Shown: positions 42,854-51,600, counted from the first letter of the stretch. The stretch is DNA of 64,000 nucleotides from Lentisphaerota bacterium (GCA_015061915.1 SUVR01000001.1:71976-135975); one strand, 5' to 3'. Numbers and translations: made by a program. Notes: generated from the sequence alone by a model not told the origin.

Positions 42854-42913
42854 TTTTCTGTTTCTCCTTCAAATACAGTTGTAATTTAGCATGAATTGAA
42901 ATGTAATTTGAGT

Positions 42914-42941
42914 ATAATACGCTATTTTTTTAAAAAATCAA
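42914..42941 (-). promoter_or_regulatory. Promoter of the SEC-C/YhcH/hydE/glycosidase operon
   Basis: TTGATT (42936-42941), 16 bp, TATTAT (42914-42919) on the minus strand, about 50 bases before the SEC-C start codon. It is divergent from the pseudopilin promoter at 42953-42981. Confidence 0.5.
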
Positions 42942-42952
42942 ATAAAGTTTGG

Positions 42953-42981
42953 TTGCAAAGCGCATAATTTTGTGTTATAAT
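42953..42981 (+). promoter_or_regulatory. Promoter of the pseudopilin gene pair
   Basis: TTGCAA (42953-42958), 17 bp, TATAAT (42976-42981): the -10 box is a perfect consensus. Start expected near 42988, with GAGAAAGGA in front of the ATG at 43025. Confidence 0.7.
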
Positions 42982-43024
42982 ACCGGAGCGGAAAAAGAAA
43001 ACACCAGTTGAGAAAGGATTTTTT

Positions 43025-43657
43025 ATGAAAAAACAGCGCAGAAAACGCAACTGTTTTACTTTGGTCGAATTGATGATGGTGCTTGTTGTGATCCTGATCC
43101 TTGTATCTGTCGGGATCCTGGTGGCACCTTTGATTACACGGCAGGCATCCGAAGCAAAAACAAAGGCTTTGATGAGTATGATCGAAAATGCGATCGAAGA
43201 ATACAAAAACTCCAACCTGAATGGCGGTAATTATCCCGTTTCCCCGGATATGTATGACAGCGCATATAAGACGCAATATACGCCGTTCTTTATTGATGAT
43301 TATGACATCACAGATCGTAATGAGGAAAGTACCGGTAACATCAAAAATAATATGATCCAGTTTTTTGAGATCGAACAGCTGAAGAGCAACTTGGCTTATG
43401 ACCCCAAAGTTGACTTGCAGTATGTAACGGACGGTTTCGGTATGCCTTTCCTTTATATGGCACCCGGTTACCGCATGAACGGAAGTTATGACCTGATCTC
43501 CACCGGGGCAAATATGCTGCCGGGTAACGGCGAAGGTAAGAAAAAGCCTGATACCCGCTGGCAGGAAGGGCGTATTTCAGTGGAAGACAAGCGGGAAACA
43601 AAGTATTCCGAACAGCTTGGCGAAGGGGATGACCTCGCCAATTTCAAAGCCCGGTAA
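43025..43657 (+). CDS. Type II-like pseudopilin (prepilin-type N-terminus)
   Basis: A 210-residue protein with a class III prepilin leader: basic KKQRRKRN, then the cleavage motif before FTLVELMMVLVVILILVSVGILVAPL, with Glu at position 5 of the mature protein. The C-terminal domain (about 160 residues) contains NLNGGNYPVSPDMYD and DGFGMPFLYMAPGYRMNGSYDLISTGAN, which resembles the GspG major pseudopilin fold including the PWG-like position (here GMP) and the terminal SxGxD-like stretch. It is longer than GspG. It is followed by a second pseudopilin gene 58 bases downstream. A preceding residue other than Gly before Phe (Cys) is unusual for the cleavage site. Confidence 0.85.
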   Translation: MKKQRRKRNCFTLVELMMVLVVILILVSVGILVAPLITRQASEAKTKALMSMIENAIEEYKNSNLNGGNYPVSPDMYDSAYKTQYTPFFIDDYDITDRNEESTGNIKNNMIQFFEIEQLKSNLAYDPKVDLQYVTDGFGMPFLYMAPGYRMNGSYDLISTGANMLPGNGEGKKKPDTRWQEGRISVEDKRETKYSEQLGEGDDLANFKAR

Positions 43658-43715
43658 TTCAGTCTTGACAGCAACTTGAAAGATAAACATATATACAATA
43701 TACAGGAGAAACAAA

Positions 43716-44333
43716 ATGAAGCAGAAAAAAACGTTTACTCTCATTGAAATCCTGACCGTCATTGCGGTCATCGGGATCCTTGCCGGTTTGATCTTCCCTG
43801 CTTTGCTGGCAGTGCAGAACAACAGCCGCCGTACAAAAACAGAAACGATCCTTACCGGTGTCAATACTGCGATCCGCGTATTCAAGGGAGACTACAATAT
43901 GCTGCCGACCATCGGTGGTACGATCCCCGTGCGTGTCGGCGCCTGGGGCGGTAACATCGACCGGATCAAACCCACGGAAGAATATTATACTTTCTTTGAT
44001 ATTCTGACTTATAAAGATCACTCGAAGAACGGCTCCAGCGCCAGTCAGGTTTCTGACGCTGTAAAGGATGTCAACACAAAAGCAAAACAGTATCTTGACC
44101 CGCCGCCGAACTACTTTAAGAAAGATGATAACCTCAACAGCGTCCGTGATGCCTGGAATCGTCCGATCGTTGTGTTTCTGGATGATGATGCAGACGGAAC
44201 TGTGGAAGTGGAAAGCTCCTATGCCCATGGTGATGATGTGTTCGGTGGCGACTCGGTGGCAATTTCGCTCGGAAATCAGAACACGGAACGTTTCGATAAG
44301 GCAGATAAGGCAGCCTTTATCACGATCAAGTAA
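43716..44333 (+). CDS. Type II-like pseudopilin, second copy
   Basis: A 205-residue protein beginning MKQKKTFTLIEILTVIAVIG, a prepilin-like start with Glu5. The peptidase site is preceded by Lys-Thr instead of the usual Gly, so processing may differ. After the helix (ILAGLIFPALLAVQNNSRRTKT) the soluble part contains DGTVEVESSYAHGDDVFGGDSVAISLGNQN, which has an Asp/Glu-rich loop able to bind calcium, as in GspG. With the preceding gene it may form a minor pseudopilus or belong to the large set of such secreted proteins in Lentisphaerae. Confidence 0.82.
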   Translation: MKQKKTFTLIEILTVIAVIGILAGLIFPALLAVQNNSRRTKTETILTGVNTAIRVFKGDYNMLPTIGGTIPVRVGAWGGNIDRIKPTEEYYTFFDILTYKDHSKNGSSASQVSDAVKDVNTKAKQYLDPPPNYFKKDDNLNSVRDAWNRPIVVFLDDDADGTVEVESSYAHGDDVFGGDSVAISLGNQNTERFDKADKAAFITIK

Positions 44334-44387
44334 GAAAAGCGCAGAAATGTGCAGATCATAAACAAGCAAGATAAGGATGATTGAAAC

Positions 44388-45254
44388 ATGATTAAGATCG
44401 GATTAAGCTCTTACAGTATGAGCCGTGCCATCAACGATGGCCGCATGGATGTATTTCAGGTAATGGATTACATTGTGGAGAACGGCGGTAAGCACATGGA
44501 GATCGTTCCCTGCGGGAAATTGATCCTGAATGGAAATAACGAACTGATCGACCAGATCGTTGCCCATGCCAAAAAGATCGGTCTGGAACTCTCCAGTTAC
44601 ACGATCGGTGCAAACTTCGCCCTCGAAAACCCGGAAGATGTCCGCAAGGAGATCGACCGCGTGAAAACCGAGATTGATGTTGCTGCCCGCCTCGGTGTCA
44701 AGCGTATGCGTCATGATGCCGGTTGGCTGCCTGCAGATCAGGCAAGCTATGCCAATTTTGAAAAGCATTTGCCCACGGTTGTCGCTGCATTCCAGGAACT
44801 GGCAGATTATGCCAAAACATTCGGCATTGTGACCAGCCTTGAAAATCACGGGTATCTTTTCCAGGGCAGTGAACGCGTGCAGCGTGTGGTCCTTGCGGTC
44901 AATCGTGAAAACTTCCGGACAACTCTGGACGTTGGTAACTTCCTGTGTGCCGATGAAGATCCGGTCATCGCAGCAATGAACAACCTGCCTTTTGCATCCT
45001 TCATCCATTTCAAGGACTTCTATGTCCGCAAGAATCCGCCTACCGGCGAAGGCTATTTCGGCAGTCTTCACGGCAGATTCCTGCGTGGTGCAGTGACCGG
45101 CGAAGGTGATGTGGATCTGCCTGCAATCGTCAAGCTGATCAAGAATTCCGGTTATGACGGCTTCCTCTCCATCGAATATGAAGGCGCAGAAGACTGCGTG
45201 ACCGCTTGCGTCCGTGCCCTCAAGAATGTCTATGCGCTCTTTGAGCAGAACTGA
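44388..45254 (+). CDS. Sugar phosphate isomerase/epimerase-like TIM-barrel protein
   Basis: A 288-residue AP-endonuclease-2/xylose-isomerase-like barrel. Metal-ligand positions include the Glu in VTSLENHGYLF near 150, the Asp in FRTTLDVGNFL near 182, the His in ASFIHFKDFYV near 207, and Glu in FLSIEYEGAED near the end. These enzymes isomerise or epimerise sugars or inosose. Specificity is not visible. ATAAGGATGATTGAAAC precedes the start. It lies 54 bases after the pseudopilin gene without a terminator between them. Confidence 0.88.
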   Translation: MIKIGLSSYSMSRAINDGRMDVFQVMDYIVENGGKHMEIVPCGKLILNGNNELIDQIVAHAKKIGLELSSYTIGANFALENPEDVRKEIDRVKTEIDVAARLGVKRMRHDAGWLPADQASYANFEKHLPTVVAAFQELADYAKTFGIVTSLENHGYLFQGSERVQRVVLAVNRENFRTTLDVGNFLCADEDPVIAAMNNLPFASFIHFKDFYVRKNPPTGEGYFGSLHGRFLRGAVTGEGDVDLPAIVKLIKNSGYDGFLSIEYEGAEDCVTACVRALKNVYALFEQN

Positions 45255-45280
45255 CAGCACCCGCTGATTTCAGCTGATAC

Positions 45281-45325
45281 AAAAAAAGAAAGCAGCATTC
45301 CGGCGAGCCGGAGTGCTGCTTTTTT
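45281..45325. terminator. Bidirectional terminator between the isomerase-like and sigma factor genes
   Basis: AGCAGCATTCCGG (45291-45303) pairs with CCGGAGTGCTGCT (45308-45320) with one wobble, followed by TTTTTT on the plus strand and by TTCTTTTTTT on the minus strand. It serves both convergent genes. Confidence 0.88.
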
Positions 45326-45382
45326 GTGCTTTTTTCATTCGTGTTGCGGAAGTCTGCACGGACGGCAGTTCCGTATTGTTGT

Positions 45383-46024
45383 TTAACCTTTGACATGGAA
45401 CCGGTGCTTCTTCCGGTTGTCATACTCCAGCTGCGTGAGCCCTTCTTTCAACAATTCACGCGCGCGTTTGATCCGGGTTTTGACCGTGTTGATCGGTACT
45501 CCGGTCGCCAGGGCGATCGCTTCGTACGACATCTCCTGCTGATGACGCAGCAGCAGAGATTCACGGAACTTTTCCGGAAGAGCATTGATAATGGCTGCGA
45601 TGTCATTTTCCAACTCGTGAGTTTCCAGTTCCTGATCCGGCTGCATGGTTACATCCGGCAGATCAATATCCTGCTGCGGTCCGGTCTGATCCAGATCGTT
45701 CAACTGGGGAGCAGAGAGGCTGATGTGCAGTCCCATCCCGCGCCGTTTGTTCCAGTGAAAACGGTTTCTTGCCAGATTCATCGTAATCCGGTGCATCCAG
45801 GTTTCAAAACTGGAATCGCCACGGAAAGAAGGAAATGCTTTGTATGCGCGTATGAACGCATCCTGCACCACTTCTTCGGCATCCTGTTTGTTTTCCAGCA
45901 GCATATACGCCACCCGGTAGAGTTTTGCTGAGTAGAGTTCCACAAGTCCGTCGAATGCGGACATGTCACCGTTGCGGAATGCAGCAAGTAGCTCTTCTTC
46001 TTTTGCCTTTACTTGAGTGTCCAT
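45383..46024 (-). CDS. ECF-type RNA polymerase sigma factor
   Basis: A 213-residue sigma-70 family protein. Region 2 (about 20-90): DMSAFDGLVELYSAKLYRVAYMLL, QDAEEVVQDAFIRAYKAFPSFRGDSSFETWMHRI, MNLARN. Region 4 (about 145-200): LPEKFRESLLLRHQQEMSYEAIALATGVPINTVKTRIKRARELLKE. The linker between them is about 50 residues and acidic. No anti-sigma factor gene lies next to it; the neighbour is divergent. AAAAAAGGAGGGGCGAA provides a strong ribosome binding site. The target genes cannot be told. Confidence 0.93.
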   Translation of the reverse strand: MDTQVKAKEEELLAAFRNGDMSAFDGLVELYSAKLYRVAYMLLENKQDAEEVVQDAFIRAYKAFPSFRGDSSFETWMHRITMNLARNRFHWNKRRGMGLHISLSAPQLNDLDQTGPQQDIDLPDVTMQPDQELETHELENDIAAIINALPEKFRESLLLRHQQEMSYEAIALATGVPINTVKTRIKRARELLKEGLTQLEYDNRKKHRFHVKG

Positions 46025-46099
46025 TTCGCCCCTCCTTTTTTAGGGTTTCTTTTAGTAAGGTCTTCGTTTGCGTTTCCCCTCGCAATACTGTTGACAAAA

Positions 46100-46128
46100 A
46101 ATATAACGCATGAAAAACGCACTTTCAA
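46100..46128 (-). promoter_or_regulatory. Promoter of the ECF sigma factor gene
   Basis: TTGAAA (46123-46128), 17 bp, TATATT (46100-46105) on the minus strand; start near 46093, leaving a leader of about 70 bases. Confidence 0.6.
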
Positions 46129-46266
46129 GAGGAAAAAATCAAAAAATTTAAAAAAAATTCAAAAAAAGTTGAAATACATTTGCGAAAATAAAAAGATGTG
46201 CTAAAGTAATAGCAATAAAGTTTCCAAATGATAAAAACAAACAAGAAACGAACGGAAGAGACACAA

Positions 46267-46356
46267 ATGGGTAACCTGAGAAAAAAACGCCGTCGCAAGA
46301 TTGCTCAGCACAAACGCAAAAAAATGCTGAAGTCTTTGCGCCATAAGAACAAATAA
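46267..46356 (+). CDS. 29-residue basic AURKAIP1/COX24-like protein (putative ribosomal protein)
   Basis: MGNLRKKRRRKIAQHKRKK followed by MLKSLRHKNK. More than half of the 29 residues are Lys, Arg or His. The KxxRRxKxAxHKRKKxxxxxRHKxK pattern is that of the AURKAIP1/COX24-domain mini-proteins of bacteria, related to mitochondrial ribosomal protein mS38. GGAAGAGACACAA precedes the ATG and a strong terminator follows at once, so it is a dedicated transcript. A ribosomal location is inferred from the family. Confidence 0.8.
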   Translation: MGNLRKKRRRKIAQHKRKKMLKSLRHKNK

Positions 46357-46375
46357 TTGTTCGGCACAAATGTTC

Positions 46376-46418
46376 GGGAGATTTCGCCTCATTTTGCGGG
46401 ATCTCCCTATTTTTTTTT
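46376..46418 (+). terminator. Terminator after the mini-protein gene
   Basis: GGGAGAT (46376-46382) pairs with ATCTCCC (46401-46407), followed by TA and a run of T. It lies 20 bases after the stop codon and 36 bases before the start of the next gene. Confidence 0.8.
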
Positions 46419-46453
46419 CTGCTCATTCCGGATGTCCGGCGAAAGGGGGAAAT

Positions 46454-48295
46454 ATGAAGTTCAATTTCAAAATCCTGATAGCACAAGTTTGTGTTGCAGC
46501 TGCCTCTTTTTGTGCAGCAGAACCGCATTACTATGCTGATTATACGGACGAGGCGCCTGTTGAAATCCTGCAGCCGGCAGCTGCGGATGATCCTGCGTAC
46601 CGGCAGTGGCAGATCCGTTTCGCTGATGCCTGTGCGCTTCTTATGGGAGAGGATATTGCAAAACACGCTGAAGCAAGAAAGATCCTTTATGCTCTGCTGG
46701 ACGAACGGCCGGACTCCGGAGAAGTGCTGAACTTGTTGAGCGTCCTCTTCAAGGCGGATCCTGCCGCTCAAAAGGAAATACGGGAAAAAGTGACTTTTCT
46801 GGTGCAAAAGCATACCCGTTCCATTCCGCTGAATCAATTTATTCTGGAACAGGAACTGCTCACTTCCGATGCGTTGCTGTGGGGGGCAGATTTCCTTAAA
46901 AATGCACTGAAACTTTACACGGAAGATCCCAAGACGATTGCCAGTGAGGAAATGGGGGCTGAACACGTACTGGATATCCTGCTGCTTTCCTGCGTGTGGA
47001 GTGTTGAGAGGCAGGACCCGGAACTTGCTGCGCTGATGCGCCGCTGCAGCAAAGAGCACAACTGGATCGATGATGCTGGACTTGAGCAGTTGCGATTTCA
47101 GATCAGCCTCATCCGGTCTCTGATTGCCTACCCATTGTTTCATGTGGCGCAGGGAAAAATAGAGATCCTTTCCTATTATAAGAAACTCCGCTCCCGTTAT
47201 CTGGAGATGATCCTGAAGGATGGATTGGATACTCTTGACCCCGGAAATGATCGTACGCCGCATCTTGTTCTTTGTGCGCAGCTCGTTTCCGGAGAGCACC
47301 GGACGGATTTTATTGCAGATTTGGAAAAATCACTCAAAAAGCAGCCCCGTCAGACAGGAAAAACGGAGTTGCTGGCAATCTTTTATGCGTTCAGTAACCG
47401 GTATGATGATGCAATCGCTCTGATGCAGACTTACTTGAAAAATTCCGAACAGAAAGACCGAAGTATGATCCTGTTGAATGCTGAGATCCTGGATCGGGTA
47501 AAACGCTGGGATGATCTGCTTGTGTTTATGGATGAATACTTCAAATATCTGCCGGAAAAAGCCGGAGTCGAATTCTGTTTACAGCAGGTCCGGATCTTCC
47601 TGAAAAATAAAGATCTGATCCGGGCGGCTGCCATATTGAAACATCTGAAGAGTTTTCAGGCATTGTCAGGGCGGATCCAGATCCTGGTACAGGCACAAAG
47701 GTTTGCTGAGGCATATACGCTCCTGAAAGAACAGGCGCTTCCCCGGTATGCTGCCGGTGAACGGTCGGCAGATCCGCAGCAGGAACAGGCGTTCCTTATG
47801 ACGGCATCTGCTTTGGGGGATATGTATAAAGATTTTGCTCTGACTGAAAAACTTTATCTGATCTGGCTGAAAGATCATCCGGAAGATCCTCTTATCCTGA
47901 ATAACCTGGCATACACCTACGCAATTCAGAATGTGAAACTGGATCAGGCTTACCGGATGAGTTCTGCCGCATTGAAAGCAGAACCCGGCAACGGAGCATA
48001 TATGGATACGATGGCGTGGATCCTGTACCGGCAGAAAAAGTATAAGGAGGCAGCGGCTGCGATCGAAAAGGCAATTGCCATGTTCGATGGAAATGATACC
48101 GAAAGCGTGGAGGTACTGCATCATGCAGGAGATATTTATCTGGCGCTTGGGGACAAACTGCAGGCAAAATTGTATTGGCTCCGTGCTTTGAAGGCGCTGA
48201 AAGACATGGAGGTTCAGATGAAAATTAAAAATGAATCAGAAATAAAACAGATTCAGAACAAACTGAATAAACTGAAGGAAAAATCTGAAAAATGA
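46454..48295 (+). CDS. Large periplasmic TPR protein
   Basis: From the ATG at 46454 (GGGGGAAAT upstream) it has 613 residues with a signal peptide (FKILIAQVCVAAASFCAAE). The rest is helical; clear TPR units lie in the last third, for example DPLILNNLAYTYAIQNVKLDQAYRMSSAALKAEPGNGAYMDTMAWILYRQKKYKEAAAAIEKAI, and the middle has more degenerate units. Such proteins act as scaffolds in export or outer-membrane assembly. An upstream in-frame ATG at 46370 falls inside the terminator and is not used. It overlaps the DUF486 gene by 4 bases (ATGA). Confidence 0.85.
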   Translation: MKFNFKILIAQVCVAAASFCAAEPHYYADYTDEAPVEILQPAAADDPAYRQWQIRFADACALLMGEDIAKHAEARKILYALLDERPDSGEVLNLLSVLFKADPAAQKEIREKVTFLVQKHTRSIPLNQFILEQELLTSDALLWGADFLKNALKLYTEDPKTIASEEMGAEHVLDILLLSCVWSVERQDPELAALMRRCSKEHNWIDDAGLEQLRFQISLIRSLIAYPLFHVAQGKIEILSYYKKLRSRYLEMILKDGLDTLDPGNDRTPHLVLCAQLVSGEHRTDFIADLEKSLKKQPRQTGKTELLAIFYAFSNRYDDAIALMQTYLKNSEQKDRSMILLNAEILDRVKRWDDLLVFMDEYFKYLPEKAGVEFCLQQVRIFLKNKDLIRAAAILKHLKSFQALSGRIQILVQAQRFAEAYTLLKEQALPRYAAGERSADPQQEQAFLMTASALGDMYKDFALTEKLYLIWLKDHPEDPLILNNLAYTYAIQNVKLDQAYRMSSAALKAEPGNGAYMDTMAWILYRQKKYKEAAAAIEKAIAMFDGNDTESVEVLHHAGDIYLALGDKLQAKLYWLRALKALKDMEVQMKIKNESEIKQIQNKLNKLKEKSEK

Positions 48296-48672
48296 GTGCA
48301 ATCCTCAACTTCTTTAATTCCATTCCCATTACCGCACGTGTGGTGGTCCTACTCTGCTGCTCCAACCTTTTTATGCTTTTTGCGTGGTACGGGCATTTGC
48401 GGAGCCTGAAAGAAAAACCGTACATCATTGCTTTGCTGGTCAGCTGGGGGATCGCCTTTTTTGAATATACACTGATGATCCCGGCAAACCGTCTTGGCGC
48501 AACGCAGTTTTCTCTGGCGCAACTCAAGATCATGCAGGAAGTCATTACTCTTGCCGTGTTCGTTCCTTTTGCCCTTCTTTATATGAAGGAAAAGTTCTCG
48601 TGGGACTTCGTTTGGGCGGGGCTCTGCCTTTGCGGAGCAGTTTATTTCATGTTCAGAAAGGCGATATTTTGA
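48292..48672 (+). CDS. DUF486/DMT family membrane protein
   Basis: A 126-residue protein with four membrane segments. It contains FMLFAWYGHLRSLKEKPYIIALLVSWGIAFFEYTLMIPANRLGATQFSLAQLKIMQEVITLAVFVPFALLYMKE, a near-complete match in order to the DUF486 family of small DMT-like proteins. Function is unknown, possibly a small transporter that works as an oligomer. Translation is probably coupled to the TPR gene through the ATGA overlap. Confidence 0.9.
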   Translation: MSAILNFFNSIPITARVVVLLCCSNLFMLFAWYGHLRSLKEKPYIIALLVSWGIAFFEYTLMIPANRLGATQFSLAQLKIMQEVITLAVFVPFALLYMKEKFSWDFVWAGLCLCGAVYFMFRKAIF

Positions 48673-48701
48673 TTTTTTTTAGAGAAGTTGCAAAAAAAAA
48701 C

Positions 48702-48729
48702 TTGCAAAAATGCAAAGTGCAAGTATATT
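48702..48729 (+). promoter_or_regulatory. Promoter of rpsO
   Basis: TTGCAA (48702-48707), 16 bp, TATATT (48724-48729), about 50 bases before the rpsO start. The upstream A/T-rich tract (48670-48700) could act as an UP element. Confidence 0.6.
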
Positions 48730-48779
48730 ATTGTTTCGAGTGCTGAAAAAAACTAAGACATTAAGGACATAAGGCTACT

Positions 48780-49049
48780 ATGGAAAAAGCGAAAAAAACA
48801 GAAATCATGCAGAAGTTCGCACGTAAAGAAGGCGATGTCGGTTCTCCGGAAGTCCAGATCGCTGTTCTTACCGAGAAGATCGCCGAACTTACCGAACACA
48901 TGCGCGCAAACAAGAATGACCACAGCTCCAGACGCGGTCTGATGATGATGGTCAACAACCGCAAGAAACTTCTCAAGTACCTCGCAAAAGAAGATCATGC
49001 GAAGTATATTGAGATCTCCACTGCCCTCGGTATCCGTGGTCAGAAGTAA
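48780..49049 (+). CDS. rpsO: 30S ribosomal protein S15
   Basis: An 89-residue S15 of the normal length: EKAKKTEIMQKFARKEGDVGSPEVQIAVLTEKIAELTEHM, HSSRRGLMMMVNNRKKLLKYLA, ending ALGIRGQK. S15 nucleates the 30S platform by binding 16S rRNA helices 20-22. It precedes pnp, as in most bacteria. Confidence 0.97.
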   Translation: MEKAKKTEIMQKFARKEGDVGSPEVQIAVLTEKIAELTEHMRANKNDHSSRRGLMMMVNNRKKLLKYLAKEDHAKYIEISTALGIRGQK

Positions 49050-49460
49050 GTGCGGAATCTCCATTGCGCAAATGCCCGTAAGGGCTCTGGACAGGCTGTC
49101 ACCGGCAGAGAAAAGCGGTAATATACACCGTTTTTTGCAGGTGGCGGCTTGATTCGTATTCACGGTTCGCCGTGATTTGGTAAAAACAACTGAAACAAGT
49201 TCAGGACTCCGGTTGTCGGAGACTTGAAAAAATTGCCGGACGGTCCGGTGATGAAAAAATGGTATGATCGTGGGTGAAACCGCAATTTTTGTGGAATCCG
49301 GCGACATCAGGGTTCGGGTGCAGGAACATTCGAGCATTGGTGTCGCGGTTCCGCCGGAAAAGCGGCAGTCGCGAAGAGCAGTTTTTTCAATCCCGACCAA
49401 CTGTCCGGCAGAAACATACACCCGGGTGCGCAAGTGCCCAAAGAAGAAGGAGGCATGATT
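49050..49460 (+). promoter_or_regulatory. rpsO-pnp spacer with a chain of RNA hairpins
   Basis: No gene is seen in these 411 bases. Hairpins in order: GCCC-GTAA-GGGC (around 49075), CGGT/ACCG followed by TTTTTT (around 49116-49138, a weak terminator), CACGG-TTCG-CCGTG with a UUCG loop (49161-49174), CTCCG/CGGAG inside CAAGT/ACTTG (around 49197-49228), and CCGGA-CGG-TCCGG (around 49236-49249). In E. coli the pnp leader carries an RNase III hairpin and PNPase autoregulation; a similar control is inferred here but with a different and longer array of stems. Confidence 0.5.
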
Positions 49461-51572
49461 ATGCCGGAAACAACTGTTACGATCAACATCGGTCCGGGCA
49501 AGGACATCACCCTTGGCACCGGCAAGCTCGGCGGGCTGGCAAACGGTCAGTGTACGGTCCGTCTCGGTGACACTGTGGTTTTCTCTGCTGCCTGCTCCGG
49601 CGCAGCGAAAAAAGGTCAGGATTTCTTCCCCCTGCAGGTCGATTACCGCGAAAAATTCTCTGCTGCCGGCAGATTCCCCGGCGGCTACATCAAACGGGAA
49701 GGCAGACCTTCCGACAAGGAAATCCTGATCTGCCGTATGGCGGACCGTCCGATCCGTCCCCTGTTCCCCGAAGGCTTCTTTGATGAAGTTCAGGTCTGCG
49801 GTCTGCTTCTCGCAGCGGACGGCATCAATGACGGCGACGTTCTCTCCATGCTCGGCGCATCCTGTGCGCTGTGCCTTTCCGATCTGCCGTTCCAGGGCCC
49901 CATCGGTGCTCTCCGCGTGGGCATGATCAATGGTGAATACATCGCCAACCCCACCAACGAAGAAATGGAAAAGAGCAGCATCGAGCTGGTCTATGCCGGT
50001 CTGCCGGATAAAGTCATCATGATCGAAGGCGAAGCCAAAGAATGCAGCGAAGCCGAACTGGAAGGCGCTATGCGCTTTGCCAATGAGATCGTGAAGAAAA
50101 TGTGCGCGGCCCAGGTGGAACTCATGGAAAAAGCCGGTCGCCCCAAGAAAGATCCGGAACTGCACATCGTGCCGGAAGATATGGCTGCTGCGCTCAAGTC
50201 CGTTACCGGCGAAAAGCTGGAAAATGCCTGCCTGATCCCGGGCAAGGAAGCCCGCATGAAAGCGCTGGATGAGATCCAGGCGGAAGCGGTGGAAGCCCTC
50301 AAGGCGGAATACGAAGAAAAGTATGGCGAAGAAGACTTCATGTTCTTCCTGAAGATGGGCTTTGACAAGCTCGTCCAGAAGATCATCCGTACCGCCATTC
50401 TCGAAAAAGGCTATCGTCCGGACGGTCGTGGCGTGACGGATCTCCGCCCCCTGACTGCCGATGTGAACGTGCTGCCGGTGGTTCATGGCAGCGGTCTCTT
50501 CCGTCGTGGTGAAACGCAGGCGCTGGTCATTGCCACCCTCGGCGGTCCCCAGGACGCACAGGAAACGGACCTCATCACCGGCGGTGTCTCCACCAAGAAA
50601 TTCTATCTGCACTACAACTTCCCCAACTACAGTGTGGGCGAAGTGGGCAGAATTGCCGGTCCGGGCAGACGTGAGATCGGTCACGGCAATCTGGCGGAAC
50701 GCTCTGTGAAGCAGGTCATTCCGGCGGACTTCCCGTACACGATCCGCTGCGTGTCTGAAATTATGTCCTCCAACGGTTCCACCTCCATGGCTTCTGTCTG
50801 CGGCGCTACGCTCGCCCTGATGGATGCCGGTGTGCCCATCAAGAGCCCGGTCGTGGGTATTTCCTGCGGTCTGGTGACGGATGATACCGGCAAGGAACTG
50901 ATCCTGACGGACATCATCGGTGCGGAAGACCATTACGGCGACATGGACTTCAAGGTCTGCGGTACGCTGGATGGTATCACCGGTTTCCAGCTGGACCTGA
51001 AGCTCCCCGGTATCTCCATTGATACCCTTGCTCGCGCTATGGCGCAGAACAAGGAAGCCCGCGCCAAGATCCACGGCGTTGTGCGTGACTGCATCCCGGC
51101 TCCCCGTCCGGAACTCAGCCCCCGCGCTCCCCAGATGGAAGTTGTCAAGATCAATCCGGATAAGATCGGCGCCCTCATCGGTACCGGCGGCAAGAACATC
51201 AAGGAAATCACGGAAAGCACCGGCGCTCAGGTTGATATTGCCGACGATGGTTCCGTGAGCATCCTCGCCCAGAACAAGGCTGTTCTGGAAGAAGTCAAGC
51301 GCAAAGTCCAGTTCTACACTGCGGAAGCCGAGATCGGCAAGATCTACCGCGGCGTGGTCAAGACCGTCCGCGACTTCGGTGCATTTGTGGAAATCCTCCC
51401 CGGTCAGGATGGTCTGCTCCATATCTCCGAAATGGCAAACTATCGCGTCCAGCAGGTCTCCGATATCTGCAAGGAAGGCGACTACCTGACGGTGAAGGTC
51501 ATCGACATCGAAAAGGGCAGCGGCAAGATCCGTCTCAGCCGTAAAGCCGCGCTGGATGAACTGGATAAATAA
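49461..51572 (+). CDS. pnp: Polyribonucleotide nucleotidyltransferase (PNPase)
   Basis: From the ATG at 49461 (AAGGAGG, 7 bases) the protein has 703 residues, the usual length. It has two RNase PH-like cores (first with FFPLQVDYREKFSAAGRFPGGYIKREGRPSDKEIL near 60, second with RGETQALVIATLGG and MASVCGATLALMDAGVP), the helical linker, a KH domain (IGALIGTGGKNIKEITESTGAQVDI near 560) and an S1 domain (VVKTVRDFGAFVEILPGQDGLLHISEM near 625). It degrades RNA from the 3' end with phosphate. The ATG at 49455 sits too close to the ribosome binding site. Confidence 0.97.
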   Translation: MPETTVTINIGPGKDITLGTGKLGGLANGQCTVRLGDTVVFSAACSGAAKKGQDFFPLQVDYREKFSAAGRFPGGYIKREGRPSDKEILICRMADRPIRPLFPEGFFDEVQVCGLLLAADGINDGDVLSMLGASCALCLSDLPFQGPIGALRVGMINGEYIANPTNEEMEKSSIELVYAGLPDKVIMIEGEAKECSEAELEGAMRFANEIVKKMCAAQVELMEKAGRPKKDPELHIVPEDMAAALKSVTGEKLENACLIPGKEARMKALDEIQAEAVEALKAEYEEKYGEEDFMFFLKMGFDKLVQKIIRTAILEKGYRPDGRGVTDLRPLTADVNVLPVVHGSGLFRRGETQALVIATLGGPQDAQETDLITGGVSTKKFYLHYNFPNYSVGEVGRIAGPGRREIGHGNLAERSVKQVIPADFPYTIRCVSEIMSSNGSTSMASVCGATLALMDAGVPIKSPVVGISCGLVTDDTGKELILTDIIGAEDHYGDMDFKVCGTLDGITGFQLDLKLPGISIDTLARAMAQNKEARAKIHGVVRDCIPAPRPELSPRAPQMEVVKINPDKIGALIGTGGKNIKEITESTGAQVDIADDGSVSILAQNKAVLEEVKRKVQFYTAEAEIGKIYRGVVKTVRDFGAFVEILPGQDGLLHISEMANYRVQQVSDICKEGDYLTVKVIDIEKGSGKIRLSRKAALDELDK

Positions 51573-51600
51573 GATCCTGTTCTGATCGCAGAATCCCAAA

